NCBI RefSeq assembly: GCF_026625765.1
Contig: NZ_CP113062.1
Location: forward strand, 992,001-1,056,000
Direction: 5' to 3'
From: Frigoribacterium sp. SL97
Lineage (GTDB): Bacteria; Actinomycetota; Actinomycetes; Actinomycetales; Microbacteriaceae
DNA length: 64,000 nucleotides
The translations under genes and the position numbers were made by a program. The number at the start of each line of letters is the position of its first letter. The first letter of the stretch is position 1. This document shows positions 1 to 9,044 of the stretch, in pieces. The notes below the pieces were generated by a model that worked only from the letters and a program-made list of their open reading frames with translations, was not told the DNA's origin and did no database searches.

Positions 1-1547
1 CGGTGAAGGTCACGCTCGGCCCGCGTGGTCGCAACGTCGTGCTCGAGAAGAAGTGGGGCGCCCCCACCATCACGAACGACGGCGTCTCCATCGCCAAGGA
101 GATCGAGCTCGACGACCCCTTCGAGAAGATCGGTGCCGAGCTCGTCAAAGAGGTCGCGAAGAAGACCGACGACGTCGCCGGTGACGGCACGACCACCGCG
201 ACGGTGCTGGCCCAGGCCCTCGTCCGCGAAGGTCTGCGCAACGTCGCGGCCGGTGCCGACCCCATCTCGCTGAAGCGCGGCATCGAGAAGGCCGCCCAGG
301 CCGTCTCCGACCAGCTGCTCGCCGACGCGAAGGACATCGAGACCAAAGAGCAGATCGCTGCCACGGCCTCGATCTCGGCCGCCGACCCCACCATCGGTGC
401 GCTCATCGCCGAGGCGATCGACAAGGTCGGCAAAGAGGGCGTCGTCACCGTCGAGGAGAGCAACACCTTCGGCACCGAGCTCGAGCTCACCGAGGGCATG
501 CGCTTCGACAAGGGCTACCTGTCGCAGTACTTCGTCACCGACCCCGAGCGTCAGGAGGCCGTCTTCGAGGACGCCTACGTGCTCATCGTCAACTCGAAGA
601 TCTCGAACATCAAGGACCTGCTGCCGATCGTCGACAAGGTGATCCAGTCGGGCAAGCAGCTGCTGATCATCGCCGAGGACGTCGACGGTGAGGCCCTGGC
701 CACGCTCGTCGTGAACAAGATCCGCGGCATCTTCAAGTCGGTCGCCGTCAAGGCCCCCGGCTTCGGTGACCGTCGCAAGGCTCAGCTCCAGGACATCGCC
801 ATCCTCACCGGTGGTCAGGTCATCGCCGAAGAGGTCGGTCTCAAGCTCGAGAACGCGACGCTCGACCTGCTCGGCCGTGCCCGCAAGGTCATCATCACCA
901 AGGACGAGACGACCATCGTCGAGGGTGCCGGCGACGACGAGCAGATCGCCGGCCGCGTCCGTCAGATCCGCAGCGAGATCGAGGCGACCGACAGCGACTA
1001 CGACCGCGAGAAGCTCCAGGAGCGCCTCGCGAAGCTCGCCGGTGGCGTCGCCGTCATCAAGGCGGGTGCCGCGACCGAGGTCGAGCTGAAAGAGCGCAAG
1101 CACCGCATCGAGGACGCCGTGCGCAACGCGAAGGCCGCCGTCGAAGAGGGCATCGTCGCCGGTGGTGGCGTCGCCCTCATCCAGGCCGGCAAGACCGCTC
1201 TGGCCAACCTGCAGCTCGAGGGCGACGAGGCGACGGGTGCGAACATCGTCCGCGTCGCGATCGACGCTCCCCTGAAGCAGATCGCCTTCAACGCCGGCAT
1301 GGAGCCCGGCGTCGTGGCCGACAAGGTCCGCGGGCTCGACATCGGTTGGGGCCTCAACGCCGCGACCGGCGAGTACGTCGACATGCTGGCCGCCGGCATC
1401 ATCGACCCCGCCAAGGTCACGCGCTCGGCCCTGCAGAACGCCGCGTCGATCGCCGGTCTGTTCCTCACGACCGAGGCCGTCGTCGCCGACAAGCCCGAGA
1501 AGAACCCGGCCCCGGCCGGCGACCCCTCGGGTGGCATGGACTTCTAG
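1..1547 (+). CDS. groL: 60 kDa chaperonin GroEL, 5' end cut by the window edge
   Basis: ATP-dependent folding chaperonin forming a tetradecameric cytoplasmic ring with GroES. The reading frame is open from base 3 (TVKVTLGPRGRNVVLEKKWG at the edge). About 25 N-terminal residues are missing, so the GTG at base 3 is an internal codon, not a start. The ATP-site stretch GDGTTTATVLAQ, the apical-domain region and the allosteric segment VEEGIVAGGGVALI are all present. The C-terminus is GGMDF, typical of the housekeeping actinobacterial GroEL2 and unlike the His-rich tail of GroEL1. No groES lies inside the window, which fits a separate groL2 locus. A strong hairpin follows 35 bases after the stop. 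Product call is certain. Confidence 0.97.
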   Translation, partial: VKVTLGPRGRNVVLEKKWGAPTITNDGVSIAKEIELDDPFEKIGAELVKEVAKKTDDVAGDGTTTATVLAQALVREGLRNVAAGADPISLKRGIEKAAQAVSDQLLADAKDIETKEQIAATASISAADPTIGALIAEAIDKVGKEGVVTVEESNTFGTELELTEGMRFDKGYLSQYFVTDPERQEAVFEDAYVLIVNSKISNIKDLLPIVDKVIQSGKQLLIIAEDVDGEALATLVVNKIRGIFKSVAVKAPGFGDRRKAQLQDIAILTGGQVIAEEVGLKLENATLDLLGRARKVIITKDETTIVEGAGDDEQIAGRVRQIRSEIEATDSDYDREKLQERLAKLAGGVAVIKAGAATEVELKERKHRIEDAVRNAKAAVEEGIVAGGGVALIQAGKTALANLQLEGDEATGANIVRVAIDAPLKQIAFNAGMEPGVVADKVRGLDIGWGLNAATGEYVDMLAAGIIDPAKVTRSALQNAASIAGLFLTTEAVVADKPEKNPAPAGDPSGGMDF

Positions 1548-1582
1548 TCCGCAGCCGCGCGGCTCACGCCGCGCACACGCTC

Positions 1583-1613
1583 AAGGGCGGTTCCCCTCCG
1601 GGGGGCCGCCCTT
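1583..1613 (+). terminator. Hairpin terminator after groL
   Basis: AAGGGCGG (1583-1590) pairs with CCGCCCTT (1606-1613), and the C/G tract between them extends the stem. No long T run follows, as is common for terminators in very GC-rich genomes. It lies just downstream of groL. Confidence 0.7.
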
Positions 1614-1691
1614 CGGCGTCGCCGGGGGAGAGGCGCGCCTCGTGCTCGGTGGTTCGGCCGCTTCCGCTTCCGTGGAACACGCCAGGACGTG

Positions 1692-1739
1692 GTCACGACG
1701 CCACGAGAAAACGTGGTGCAGTGCCCACGTCGTGGCGTC
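1692..1739. repeat. Intergenic inverted repeat between convergent groL and kinase gene
   Basis: CACGACGCCACG is followed about 25 bases later by its exact complement CGTGGCGTCGTG. It lies in the 229-base gap between two convergent genes, so it may terminate both transcripts. The CACGTCGTGNCGTC core resembles intergenic elements near 27840, 34840 and 56690. Nothing else is evident in this gap. Confidence 0.55.
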
Positions 1740-1776
1740 GTGTCCAGGGCGCGGGGTGCCGGCCGTGCCGGTCGGG

Positions 1777-3537
1777 CTAGGCGGTCACGCCGGCGGGCTC
1801 GGCCGCGATGACGGCGTCGGCGGGCATCAGCGGCAGGGCCACACGGAAGGTGGCTCCACCGCCGGGGGTGTCGTCGACGTCCACCGAGCCGCCGTGGGCC
1901 GCGACGATGCCCGAGACGATGGCCAGGCCGAGGCCGCTGCCACCGGTGTCGCGCGTGCGGGACGAGTCGGCACGCCAGAACCGCTGGAAGATCTTCTCGC
2001 GGATCTGCGGCGGGATGCCCTCGCCGTGGTCGACGATGGCGACGGTGGCCACACCGCGTCCGGGGTCGGACTGCACCACGAGTTCGATCGGGCTGTCCGG
2101 CTCGGTGAACCGCATGGCGTTGCCCATCAGGTTGGTGATCACCTGACGGATCTTGTTCTCTTCGCCGTGCACGATGGCCGGGGCCTCGAACCTCTGCACC
2201 TCGTCCTGCAGCTGGGCGGCCGTCGCCGTGTCGCCGTTGCGGACGGCCCGAGCCCTCAGGCTGCGGAGGCGCGCGAGGGTCGCGCCCGCGAACGAGATCG
2301 GGCTCGTCGCGCCGACGGCTGCGCCCGTGAGCGCCGTGCCCGTCGCGGGGGTGTTCGCGGCGGGCGAGGCCGTCTCGGGGGACCGTCCGTCGGCCTGGGT
2401 GTCGTCGCCGTCGGCCGGGGTGGGCGACGGCGCGAGGACGGGCTCGAGCACGATCACGTCGATGTCGCGATCGGGGTTCGACGCCATGGTGTCGAGGGCC
2501 GAGTCGCGGGCGAGCTGGACGAGGTCGACGGGGCCGAGCTCGAGCGGCTTGGACTCGTCGAGACGGGCGAGGGCGAGCAGGTCCTGCACCAGGACGCCCA
2601 TGCGGATGGCCTCCTTCTCGATCCTGTCCATGGCCTGGGCCACGTCCTCGGGTTTCGTCAGGGCACCCATACGGTAGAGCTCGGCGTAGCCGCGGAGGGA
2701 GACGAGCGGCGTCCGGAGCTCGTGACTGGCGTCGCCGACGAAGCGGCGCATCTGGTCGATCGTCTTGGCCCGGTCGTCGAAGGCGCTGTCGATCCGGTTG
2801 AGCATCGTGTTGAGGGATCGGTTCAGACGCCCGACCTCGGTGTTCGGCGTCGTCGAGTCGAGCCGCTGGGTGAAGTCGCCGTCGGCGAAGCGGGCCGCCG
2901 TGGCCTCGACGTCACGCAGCGGCGCGAAGGTCGACGTGACGAGCAGGCGGGTGAGGGCGGCGCCGAGCACGACGACCGAGAGGCCGAACCCCAGGAAGAT
3001 GCCGCCGAAGCGCCCGATCGTCGCATTGGTGCCCGCCAGGTTGGTTCCGGCCACGATGACGGCGGGCACGGTCGTCACGCTGCCCTGGGCGTCGGTCGAG
3101 CGCAGGGCGGCCGCGTGGGCGAAGAGGCGCCACTCGTTGTCGCGGCTCGAGTTGTACCGGTTGAAGGCCTCGTCGAGGGGAGCGCCGGCGACGCCGACGC
3201 CCGTGAGGTCGGGGGCGTCGGTGGCACTCGACAGCTGCGAACGGGTGTCGCAGATGAGATCGCCCTCGTCGTCGAGGATCGCGACGTAGCTGCTGGTCAG
3301 GCCCGCGAAGTTCACGGTGCACGAGCGGGAGTCCGCCTGGTCGAACGAGGCGCTGGTGAAGTTGGTCGCCGAGTTCCGCAGGGACGTGTCGACCTGACCC
3401 ATGAGGTAGGTGCTCAGGACGGTCATCGTGCCCAGGCCGGCGACGACGAGGCCGAGGGTGACCAGGGTCACCGTGATGCCGGTGATCTTGGTGCGGATGG
3501 AGATCTCGTTCCACCACTGCGAGAGGCGAGCGTGCAT
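1777..3537 (-). CDS. HAMP/HisKA sensor histidine kinase
   Basis: Membrane sensor kinase of 586 residues that should phosphorylate the OmpR-type regulator encoded just upstream. A first membrane segment lies near residues 18-40 and an extracytoplasmic sensor region follows to about 165. Next come a second membrane segment, a HAMP linker (DVEATAARFADGDFTQRL), the phosphoacceptor SHELRTPLVSLRGYAELYR, and an ATPase domain with N box NLMGNAMRFT, DHGEGIP and GSGLGLAIV. A long Pro/Ala-rich stretch of roughly 90 residues interrupts the region between the phosphoacceptor domain and the N box, which is unusual. The ATG at 3537 is chosen because a TAGCGT -10 box (3546-3551 on the minus strand) sits 8 bases upstream, suggesting its own leaderless promoter. 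Confidence 0.9.
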   Translation of the reverse strand: MHARLSQWWNEISIRTKITGITVTLVTLGLVVAGLGTMTVLSTYLMGQVDTSLRNSATNFTSASFDQADSRSCTVNFAGLTSSYVAILDDEGDLICDTRSQLSSATDAPDLTGVGVAGAPLDEAFNRYNSSRDNEWRLFAHAAALRSTDAQGSVTTVPAVIVAGTNLAGTNATIGRFGGIFLGFGLSVVVLGAALTRLLVTSTFAPLRDVEATAARFADGDFTQRLDSTTPNTEVGRLNRSLNTMLNRIDSAFDDRAKTIDQMRRFVGDASHELRTPLVSLRGYAELYRMGALTKPEDVAQAMDRIEKEAIRMGVLVQDLLALARLDESKPLELGPVDLVQLARDSALDTMASNPDRDIDVIVLEPVLAPSPTPADGDDTQADGRSPETASPAANTPATGTALTGAAVGATSPISFAGATLARLRSLRARAVRNGDTATAAQLQDEVQRFEAPAIVHGEENKIRQVITNLMGNAMRFTEPDSPIELVVQSDPGRGVATVAIVDHGEGIPPQIREKIFQRFWRADSSRTRDTGGSGLGLAIVSGIVAAHGGSVDVDDTPGGGATFRVALPLMPADAVIAAEPAGVTA

Positions 3538-3589
3538 GAGGACAGACGCTAGCGGAACCGGCTGGGCGCACCCCGCCCGTCGGAGCACG

Positions 3590-3632
3590 CACGACGACGC
3601 CCGACCGCTCGGGGCGGTCGGGCGTCGTCGTG
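3590..3632 (-). terminator. Perfect 18-bp hairpin between regulator and kinase genes
   Basis: Bases 3590-3607 are the exact reverse complement of 3615-3632, with a 7-base loop. It lies between the response regulator stop and the kinase start. It may terminate or attenuate read-through, because the kinase seems to have its own promoter. Confidence 0.7.
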
Positions 3633-3653
3633 TTCGCGCACCAGAGCTGGTGG

Positions 3654-4346
3654 TCAGGCCTTCGTGGCCTTGAGCATGTAGCCGAAGCCCCGCTTGGTCT
3701 GGATGATGGGCTCCGTCGAGAACTGGTCGAGCTTGCGACGCAGGTACGAGATGTAGCTCTCGACGATGCCGGCGTCGCCGTTGAAGTCGTACTCCCACAC
3801 GTGGTCGAGGATCTGGGCCTTCGACAGCACGCGGTTCGGGTTGAGCATGAGGTAACGGAGCAGCTTGAACTCGGTGGGGCTGAGCTCGATCGCGGTCTCG
3901 CCGATGGTGACCTCGTGGGTGTCCTGGTCCATCGTCAGCTCGCCGGCACGGATGATGGCGTCTTCGTCCTCGTTCATCGTGCGACGCAGGATCGCCTTGA
4001 TGCGCGCGACGATCTCGTCGAGGCTGAACGGCTTGGTGACGTAGTCGTCGCCGCCGACCGTGAGGCCCGTGATCTTGTCCTCGGTGTCGTCCTTCGCCGT
4101 GAGGAAGAGGATGGGCGAGGTGTAGCCCGACGAGCGGAGGCGCTTGGTGACGCCGAACCCGTTCATGTCGGGCAGCATCACGTCGAGGATGATCAGGTCG
4201 GGTTCTTCTTCGAGGACCGCCGAGATCGCCTGCGCGCCGTTGCCGACCGCACGGACGGCGAAGCCGGCGAAACGCAGGCTGGTGGTCAACAGGTCGCGGA
4301 TGTTCGGTTCGTCGTCGACGATCAGGATCTTGGGGCCGTCACTCAT
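3654..4346 (-). CDS. OmpR/PhoB-family response regulator
   Basis: DNA-binding response regulator of 230 residues, the likely partner of the adjacent kinase. The receiver domain (about 6-120) shows the acidic pair DDE, the phosphoacceptor in LIILDVMLPDMNGFG, the conserved Thr in LFLTAKD and Lys in YVTKPFS. The C-terminal winged helix shows LSPTEFKLLRYLMLNPNRV and ends in TKRGFGYML, the classical OmpR wing. The ATG at 4346 is preferred over upstream in-frame codons because it starts the receiver domain directly. A GATACT -10-like box lies 7 bases upstream, so it may be leaderless. The signal sensed cannot be read from the sequence. Confidence 0.93.
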   Translation of the reverse strand: MSDGPKILIVDDEPNIRDLLTTSLRFAGFAVRAVGNGAQAISAVLEEEPDLIILDVMLPDMNGFGVTKRLRSSGYTSPILFLTAKDDTEDKITGLTVGGDDYVTKPFSLDEIVARIKAILRRTMNEDEDAIIRAGELTMDQDTHEVTIGETAIELSPTEFKLLRYLMLNPNRVLSKAQILDHVWEYDFNGDAGIVESYISYLRRKLDQFSTEPIIQTKRGFGYMLKATKA

Positions 4347-4472
4347 GCGCCCAAGTATCTGCGCGCCTCCTCGGTGTTTCCTGTGAGCCGGAGGCACGTC
4401 ACCCGCACGTGCCCGGAGCGGCAGCCCTCAGGTGGCCGAGACGGCGGGACGCATGATCGTGGATGCGGACGC

Positions 4473-5036
4473 TCAGGCGTCGGGGGCGGACCACTCGACG
4501 TTGGGCACCAGGGCGACGCGCGTCGTCAACTCGAGCAGCTCGTCGGGCACGGCCAGCGTGAAGTCGACGCCCTCGCGCCGCTCGAGCACCGCGGTGTAGC
4601 CCGAGGCCCGGGTGATCTGCCACCCCGGGAACTCCTCGACCGACGCCGCGACGACCTGGGCCTCGGAGGCGTCGTCGGTGGCGCCGATCGCGGTGAGGCC
4701 GGCGAACAGGTGGTCCTTGACCGGCGACCCGGCGAGCAGGTCGCTGCGTTCGATCACCTCGGGGTCGGGGCTCCAGGTCACGATGCTGAGGGTCGCCCCC
4801 GCGTGGAGGCCGCCCTGCACCTCGTAGGTGCGGGCGACCGACACGACGACGGACGGGTCCCACTCGGCGAACCGGGCGACCTGGCCGCGGAACTCCATGG
4901 CGTCGTGATCGAGGGAGGCCACGAGCGGGCCGAACGTCGCGAACGGGGCCTGGTCGGCCGCGAACACCCGGCGCAGGCTGTCGCGCCAGAGCTCGTCGTC
5001 GCCCAGGGGGAGGTCGGCGTCCGTGGCGTCGCTCAC
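4473..5036 (-). CDS. Conserved hypothetical protein, translationally coupled to XPB helicase
   Basis: Predicted soluble, acidic protein of 187 residues that I do not recognise. It has no signal peptide, membrane segment or obvious catalytic motif. The GTG start at 5036 overlaps the helicase stop codon (GTGA), so the two are almost certainly co-translated. N-terminal residues such as DDELWRDSLRRVFAADQAPFA suggest a small alpha/beta protein. The tight overlap suggests a role linked to the helicase, but nothing in the sequence names it. Confidence 0.8.
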   Translation of the reverse strand: MSDATDADLPLGDDELWRDSLRRVFAADQAPFATFGPLVASLDHDAMEFRGQVARFAEWDPSVVVSVARTYEVQGGLHAGATLSIVTWSPDPEVIERSDLLAGSPVKDHLFAGLTAIGATDDASEAQVVAASVEEFPGWQITRASGYTAVLERREGVDFTLAVPDELLELTTRVALVPNVEWSAPDA

Positions 5037-6667
5037 GCGGCGACCACCGGCGAGTCGAGGATCGTGTAGCTGTAGCCCTGTTCGGCCAGGAACCGCTGAC
5101 GGTTCTGGGCGAAGTCCTGGTCGACCGTGTCGCGGCTGACGAGCGTGTAGAACGAGGCCGGCAAACCCGACTTCTTCGGCCGCAGCAGACGACCGAGTCG
5201 CTGTGCCTCTTCTTGCCGCGACCCGTACGAGCCGCTCACCTGGATGGCCACGGTCGCCTCGGGCAGGTCGACCGAGAAGTTGGCCACCTTCGAGACGACG
5301 AGCACCTTGAGGTCGCCGTCGCGGAAGCGCTGGTAGAGGCGCTCGCGCTCGTCGATGGCCGTGCTGCCGGTCAGCGTGGGGGCGTCGAGCACCGCGGCGA
5401 GCTCGTCGAGCTGGTCGAGGTACTGGCCGATGACGAGGATCTGCTCGCCGTCGTGCCGGGCCACGAGGTGCTTGACCACGTCGAGCTTGGCCGGGGCCGT
5501 CGCGGCCAACCGGTAGCGCTCGTCGTCGGGGGAGGCCGCGTACTCGAGCCGCGCCTCCTGGGGGAGGTCGACCCGCACCTCGTAGCACGAGGCCGGCGAG
5601 ATGAAGCCCTGGGCCTCGATCTCCTTCCACGGGGCGTCGAAGCGCTTGGGGCCGATCAGGCTGAAGACGTCGCTCTCGCGGCCGTCCTCGCGGACCAGCG
5701 TGGCGGTGAGGCCGAGGCGCCTGCGGGCCTGCAGCTCGGCCGTCAGCTTGAAGACCGGCGCGGGCAGGAGGTGCACCTCGTCGTAGACGACCAGGCCCCA
5801 GTCGAGCGCGTCGAGCAGCGAGAGGTGCGTGTACTTGCCCCCACGGCGGGCCGTGAGGATCTGGTAGGTGGCGATGGTGACCGGCTTGACCTCTTTCACC
5901 GAGCCGGAGTACTCGCCGATCTCGTCCTCGGTCAGCGAGGTGCGCTTGAGCAGCTCGTCCCGCCACTGTCGCGCGGAGACGGTGTTCGTGACGAGGATCA
6001 GCGTGGTGGTGCCGGCGGCCGCCATGGCCCCGGCCCCGACGAGGGTCTTGCCGGCGCCGCACGGCAGCACGACGACGCCCGAGCCGCCCTCGAAGAAGTT
6101 GTCGATCGCCTTCTGCTGGTAGTCGCGCAGGTGCCAGTCGCTCTCGTCGAGGTCGATGGCGTGCGGGGTGCCGGGCGTGTAACCGGCGTGGTCCTCGGCG
6201 GGCCAGCCGAGCTTGACGAGCTGTTGCTTGACCTCGCCGCGCGCCCACGGCAGGAGCTCCCACAGGTCGTCGGCCCGCTTGACGCCGAGCAGCTCGCCGA
6301 CCTTCTTGGCCCGGGTGACCTCGCTCAGCACGGAGCTGTCGGTGCCGCGCAGCAGCAACTGGTCGCCGTCGCGCTCGATGACGATGCGGCCGTAGCGGGC
6401 GACGGTCTCGGCGATGTCGACGCTGACGCTCTGCGGCACCGGGAACTTGCTGTACTTCTCGAGCGTACCGAGCATGTCGTCGGCACTGTGCCCGGCCGCC
6501 CGTGCGTTCCACAGTCCGAGGCGGGTGATGCGGTAGGTGTGCACGTGCTCGGGAGCGCGCTCGAGCTCGGCGAAGACGCTCAGGTCGTGCCGCGCGTCCT
6601 CCGCCTGCTCGTGCGCGACCTCGAGCAGGACGGTGCGATCGCTCTGCACGATCAGGGGTCCGGTCAT
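5033..6667 (-). CDS. Bacterial XPB-type DNA repair helicase (superfamily 2)
   Basis: ATP-dependent 3'-5' DNA helicase of 544 residues, homologous to the eukaryotic TFIIH subunit XPB and known in Mycobacterium. An N-terminal damage-recognition-like region spans about 1-170. The RecA-like core follows: DYQQKAIDNF (Q-like), LPCGAGKT Walker A near 201-208, YDEVH box, LGLTATLVREDG (motif III), and QVSGSYGSRQEEAQRLGRLLRPK (motif VI) in the second lobe. The ATG at 6667 is supported by a TAGACT -10 box (6676-6681) 8 bases upstream, consistent with a leaderless message. It precedes and overlaps the hypothetical gene ending at 4473, and follows the helicase-associated gene in the same direction. Confidence 0.95.
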   Translation of the reverse strand: MTGPLIVQSDRTVLLEVAHEQAEDARHDLSVFAELERAPEHVHTYRITRLGLWNARAAGHSADDMLGTLEKYSKFPVPQSVSVDIAETVARYGRIVIERDGDQLLLRGTDSSVLSEVTRAKKVGELLGVKRADDLWELLPWARGEVKQQLVKLGWPAEDHAGYTPGTPHAIDLDESDWHLRDYQQKAIDNFFEGGSGVVVLPCGAGKTLVGAGAMAAAGTTTLILVTNTVSARQWRDELLKRTSLTEDEIGEYSGSVKEVKPVTIATYQILTARRGGKYTHLSLLDALDWGLVVYDEVHLLPAPVFKLTAELQARRRLGLTATLVREDGRESDVFSLIGPKRFDAPWKEIEAQGFISPASCYEVRVDLPQEARLEYAASPDDERYRLAATAPAKLDVVKHLVARHDGEQILVIGQYLDQLDELAAVLDAPTLTGSTAIDERERLYQRFRDGDLKVLVVSKVANFSVDLPEATVAIQVSGSYGSRQEEAQRLGRLLRPKKSGLPASFYTLVSRDTVDQDFAQNRQRFLAEQGYSYTILDSPVVAA

Positions 6668-6775
6668 GAGGGTCGAGTCTAGGCGCGCCCGGTCTCGGCT
6701 CTCACAGCCGGGCACCGGTCGGCGCCCACCCGGCAGGACGAGGAGGCGCGGCTCGGCCGACGAGGGGCGCCCGCC

Positions 6776-8635
6776 TCAGTCGCGACTCGCGACCGCCACC
6801 ACGTTCTTCAGCGGCAGCGTGCGCTCGACGTCGGACTTCTTGTCGCGACCGCGGACGCGTCCGCCGCCGATGCCGGTGGGCTCCATGTCGAGGGTGGTGG
6901 TGCTGCCGTCGGGCATCGCGACCGTCACGGTGACCGTCAGACGGCCCTTCACGGCGGCGTCGAGCTGGCGGGCGATCCAGGCACGGTCCGTGGACTCGTC
7001 ACCGGAGCCGGGGTCGGTGTGCAGACGCTGGACGAGTTCGCGCAGCGGGTCACGCGTCTCGATCGGGGCCGGTCGCCGGGGTCGGCGTCGGGACGGCGGG
7101 ACGACCTCGGCACCGCCCTCGTCGACCACGACGACGGGGTAGCGCTCGTCGCTCAACGACCAGAAGACGGTGTCGCGTTCGAACCGGCTCGCCACGGTCG
7201 TCGCGTCGACCCGGGTCAGGGCGAGGGGCGAGAGTGACTGGTCGACCTCGAGGGTGTCGAGGCTCGCGCGGTCGTCCGCGACCACGAGCGACAGCGCGTC
7301 GCCCGGCACGCCCGCGGGGGCGCCGCCCGGCGCGATCGCGCGGACGCGGTAGCGCCCGTGCCGTTCGGCGCTCTGCTGGATCAGGTAGTCGAGCGGCTGG
7401 GGGATGCCCGTCGACGAGATGCCGCCGAGGAACTCGCGCAGCGAATCGGCGGACTCGCCCTCGCTCAGGGCCCGTTGCAGTCCGCCCTCGGTGATGCGGT
7501 AGGTGGCCGCGAGGCCTGCGCTCTCGACCACCGCGATGACGCGGAGCCGGGCGTCGATGGCGGGCGACAGGGGCCCGGGCGACACGACGCTGAGGTCGTG
7601 CTGCAGGTAGACCTGCTCGACCGCGTCGGGCAGCAGGGCGGCGACCCGGGTGCGGGCGGCGGCCGGACCGTCGCGGAACAGGGCGACGGCCGCCGAGGTG
7701 GGGGTGTCGTCGGAGGTCAGGCCCAGCACCTCGGCGCTGCGCGAGAACGCGGCGATGCGCTCGGTGATCCAGCTGCCCCCGGCCGGGTAGGACCAGTCGG
7801 AGAACTCGCGCAGCGGCAGTCCCCACGACGTGTCGACGCGTTGCTCGAGCACCGCGAGGATCTCGGTCGGCAGCGATGCGAGCCAGGCCCGCGTCAGCGT
7901 CTGCCACCGGTCGGGCCAGGAGGCGCGGAGCCAGTCGGTCGCGTCGGCGGCCACGACCCAGCCGTCCGGGCTCGGCGCGGCCAACCCGGCCCGCACGGCG
8001 ATGGCGAGCACGGTCGCCACGTCGTCGACGTCGATGCGGGCGGCCTCGGCGAGGCGCCTCGATTCGGGCAGGGCCAGGCCCCCCTTCGCGAGCTCGCGGG
8101 CAGGTGACTGCTCGAGGGCACGGAGGATCTCGGCCACCTCGATGACGACGGCGTAGAGCCGCTCGGCCGAGCGGGCGTCGGCGTCGTCGCGGGCCTGGTC
8201 GAGGACGGTCTCGAGCACGACCGGCGGTCGCTCGGAGGTGAGGACCTCGAGGGCCAGGGCGGGGTCGTCGTCGAGTCGCTCGCCCACGGCGTCGAGGGTC
8301 GAGACGGAGTCGCCGCGGCGGACCACGAGGAAGGCCTCGTCCACGCGGTCGAGCGCGGCGGCCACCGTCTCGCGGTCGACGTCGAAGGCGGCGTCGATGC
8401 GCTCGTGCACGGCGTCGACGTCGCCCGGCACCCGCACGACCTGCAGCACGATGAGCGCGACGCGGTCGAGGTGGGCGAGGGCGTCGCGCACGCTGGCCGG
8501 CTCGAGCAGGACGTCCGCGAGGTCGAAGGCGTCGTGGACGCTCGACGCCCGGACCTGCCGTCGAGCGAGGCGGCGCAACAGGTCGTCGTCGTCGATGGCG
8601 CGCAGGACGCCTGCGAGGTCGAGTGCACTAGCCAT
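6776..8635 (-). CDS. Helicase-associated domain protein (Helicase_C_3 type)
   Basis: Large cytoplasmic protein of 619 residues commonly found beside XPB in Actinomycetota. It carries the helicase-associated XPB/Ssl2-like domain in its C-terminal half (around RLRVIAVVESAGLAATYRITEGG and PLDYLIQQSAERHGRYRVRAI) but no Walker motifs, so it is not itself a helicase. The end, SDVERTLPLKNVVAVASRD, resembles a WYL-like tail. A good ribosome-binding site (GGAGG) lies about 9 bases before the ATG. The helicase start lies 108 bases beyond the stop. Its role is probably as a partner or regulator of XPB, inferred from adjacency only. Confidence 0.85.
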   Translation of the reverse strand: MASALDLAGVLRAIDDDDLLRRLARRQVRASSVHDAFDLADVLLEPASVRDALAHLDRVALIVLQVVRVPGDVDAVHERIDAAFDVDRETVAAALDRVDEAFLVVRRGDSVSTLDAVGERLDDDPALALEVLTSERPPVVLETVLDQARDDADARSAERLYAVVIEVAEILRALEQSPARELAKGGLALPESRRLAEAARIDVDDVATVLAIAVRAGLAAPSPDGWVVAADATDWLRASWPDRWQTLTRAWLASLPTEILAVLEQRVDTSWGLPLREFSDWSYPAGGSWITERIAAFSRSAEVLGLTSDDTPTSAAVALFRDGPAAARTRVAALLPDAVEQVYLQHDLSVVSPGPLSPAIDARLRVIAVVESAGLAATYRITEGGLQRALSEGESADSLREFLGGISSTGIPQPLDYLIQQSAERHGRYRVRAIAPGGAPAGVPGDALSLVVADDRASLDTLEVDQSLSPLALTRVDATTVASRFERDTVFWSLSDERYPVVVVDEGGAEVVPPSRRRPRRPAPIETRDPLRELVQRLHTDPGSGDESTDRAWIARQLDAAVKGRLTVTVTVAMPDGSTTTLDMEPTGIGGGRVRGRDKKSDVERTLPLKNVVAVASRD

Positions 8636-8674
8636 GGTCGAGGCCTCCAGCCGTCGTGCAGCCCGGGTCTGCGG

Positions 8675-8953
8675 TTACCGTCTGGTGCCCCGTGAGTCGC
8701 GGCTGCGACGCACGGCGCTCGCCACCACGAATGCGAGGAGCATCGCGAAGGCGATCGGGAGCCCGATGAGGGGCAGGATCGTGAGTGCGGGCCAGACGCC
8801 CGCGGTGAAGTCGGTGACACCCGTCGCCACGCCCACGAACCTCGTGAAGAACGCGAGGACCGAGACGACGACGATGGCGAGGATCATGAAGAGGAGGACG
8901 CGCTCTGTACGATTGACGTCAGAGGGCGCACTCGGTTCGATCTTCTTGGCCAC
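8675..8953 (-). CDS. Small two-helix membrane protein
   Basis: Protein of 92 residues with two predicted membrane helices (about 20-38, VLLFMILAIVVVSVLAFF, and 55-80), a charged MAKKIEPSAPSDVNRTE start and a basic RRSRDSRGTRR tail. Function unknown; similar small proteins in related genomes are sometimes mislabelled as transporter ATPases, but there is no ATPase motif here. The GTG start at 8953 is supported by a TATCGT -10 box (8960-8965) 6 bases upstream. It is divergent from the cold-shock gene. Confidence 0.75.
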   Translation of the reverse strand: MAKKIEPSAPSDVNRTERVLLFMILAIVVVSVLAFFTRFVGVATGVTDFTAGVWPALTILPLIGLPIAFAMLLAFVVASAVRRSRDSRGTRR

Positions 8954-9044
8954 GGGTCAACGATAGTGCGGTGCGGCCCTACCCGGCGATCTAAGCTGGG
9001 GCGACCCACCCCCAGGGTCACCCGTCTTCACGAGAGGTCCAGTC

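Noticed and set aside
1531..3552. 673-codon plus-strand frame opposite the sensor kinase
   Set aside because: The minus-strand frame carries complete HAMP, HisKA and ATPase motifs; the plus-strand translation is low-complexity antisense.
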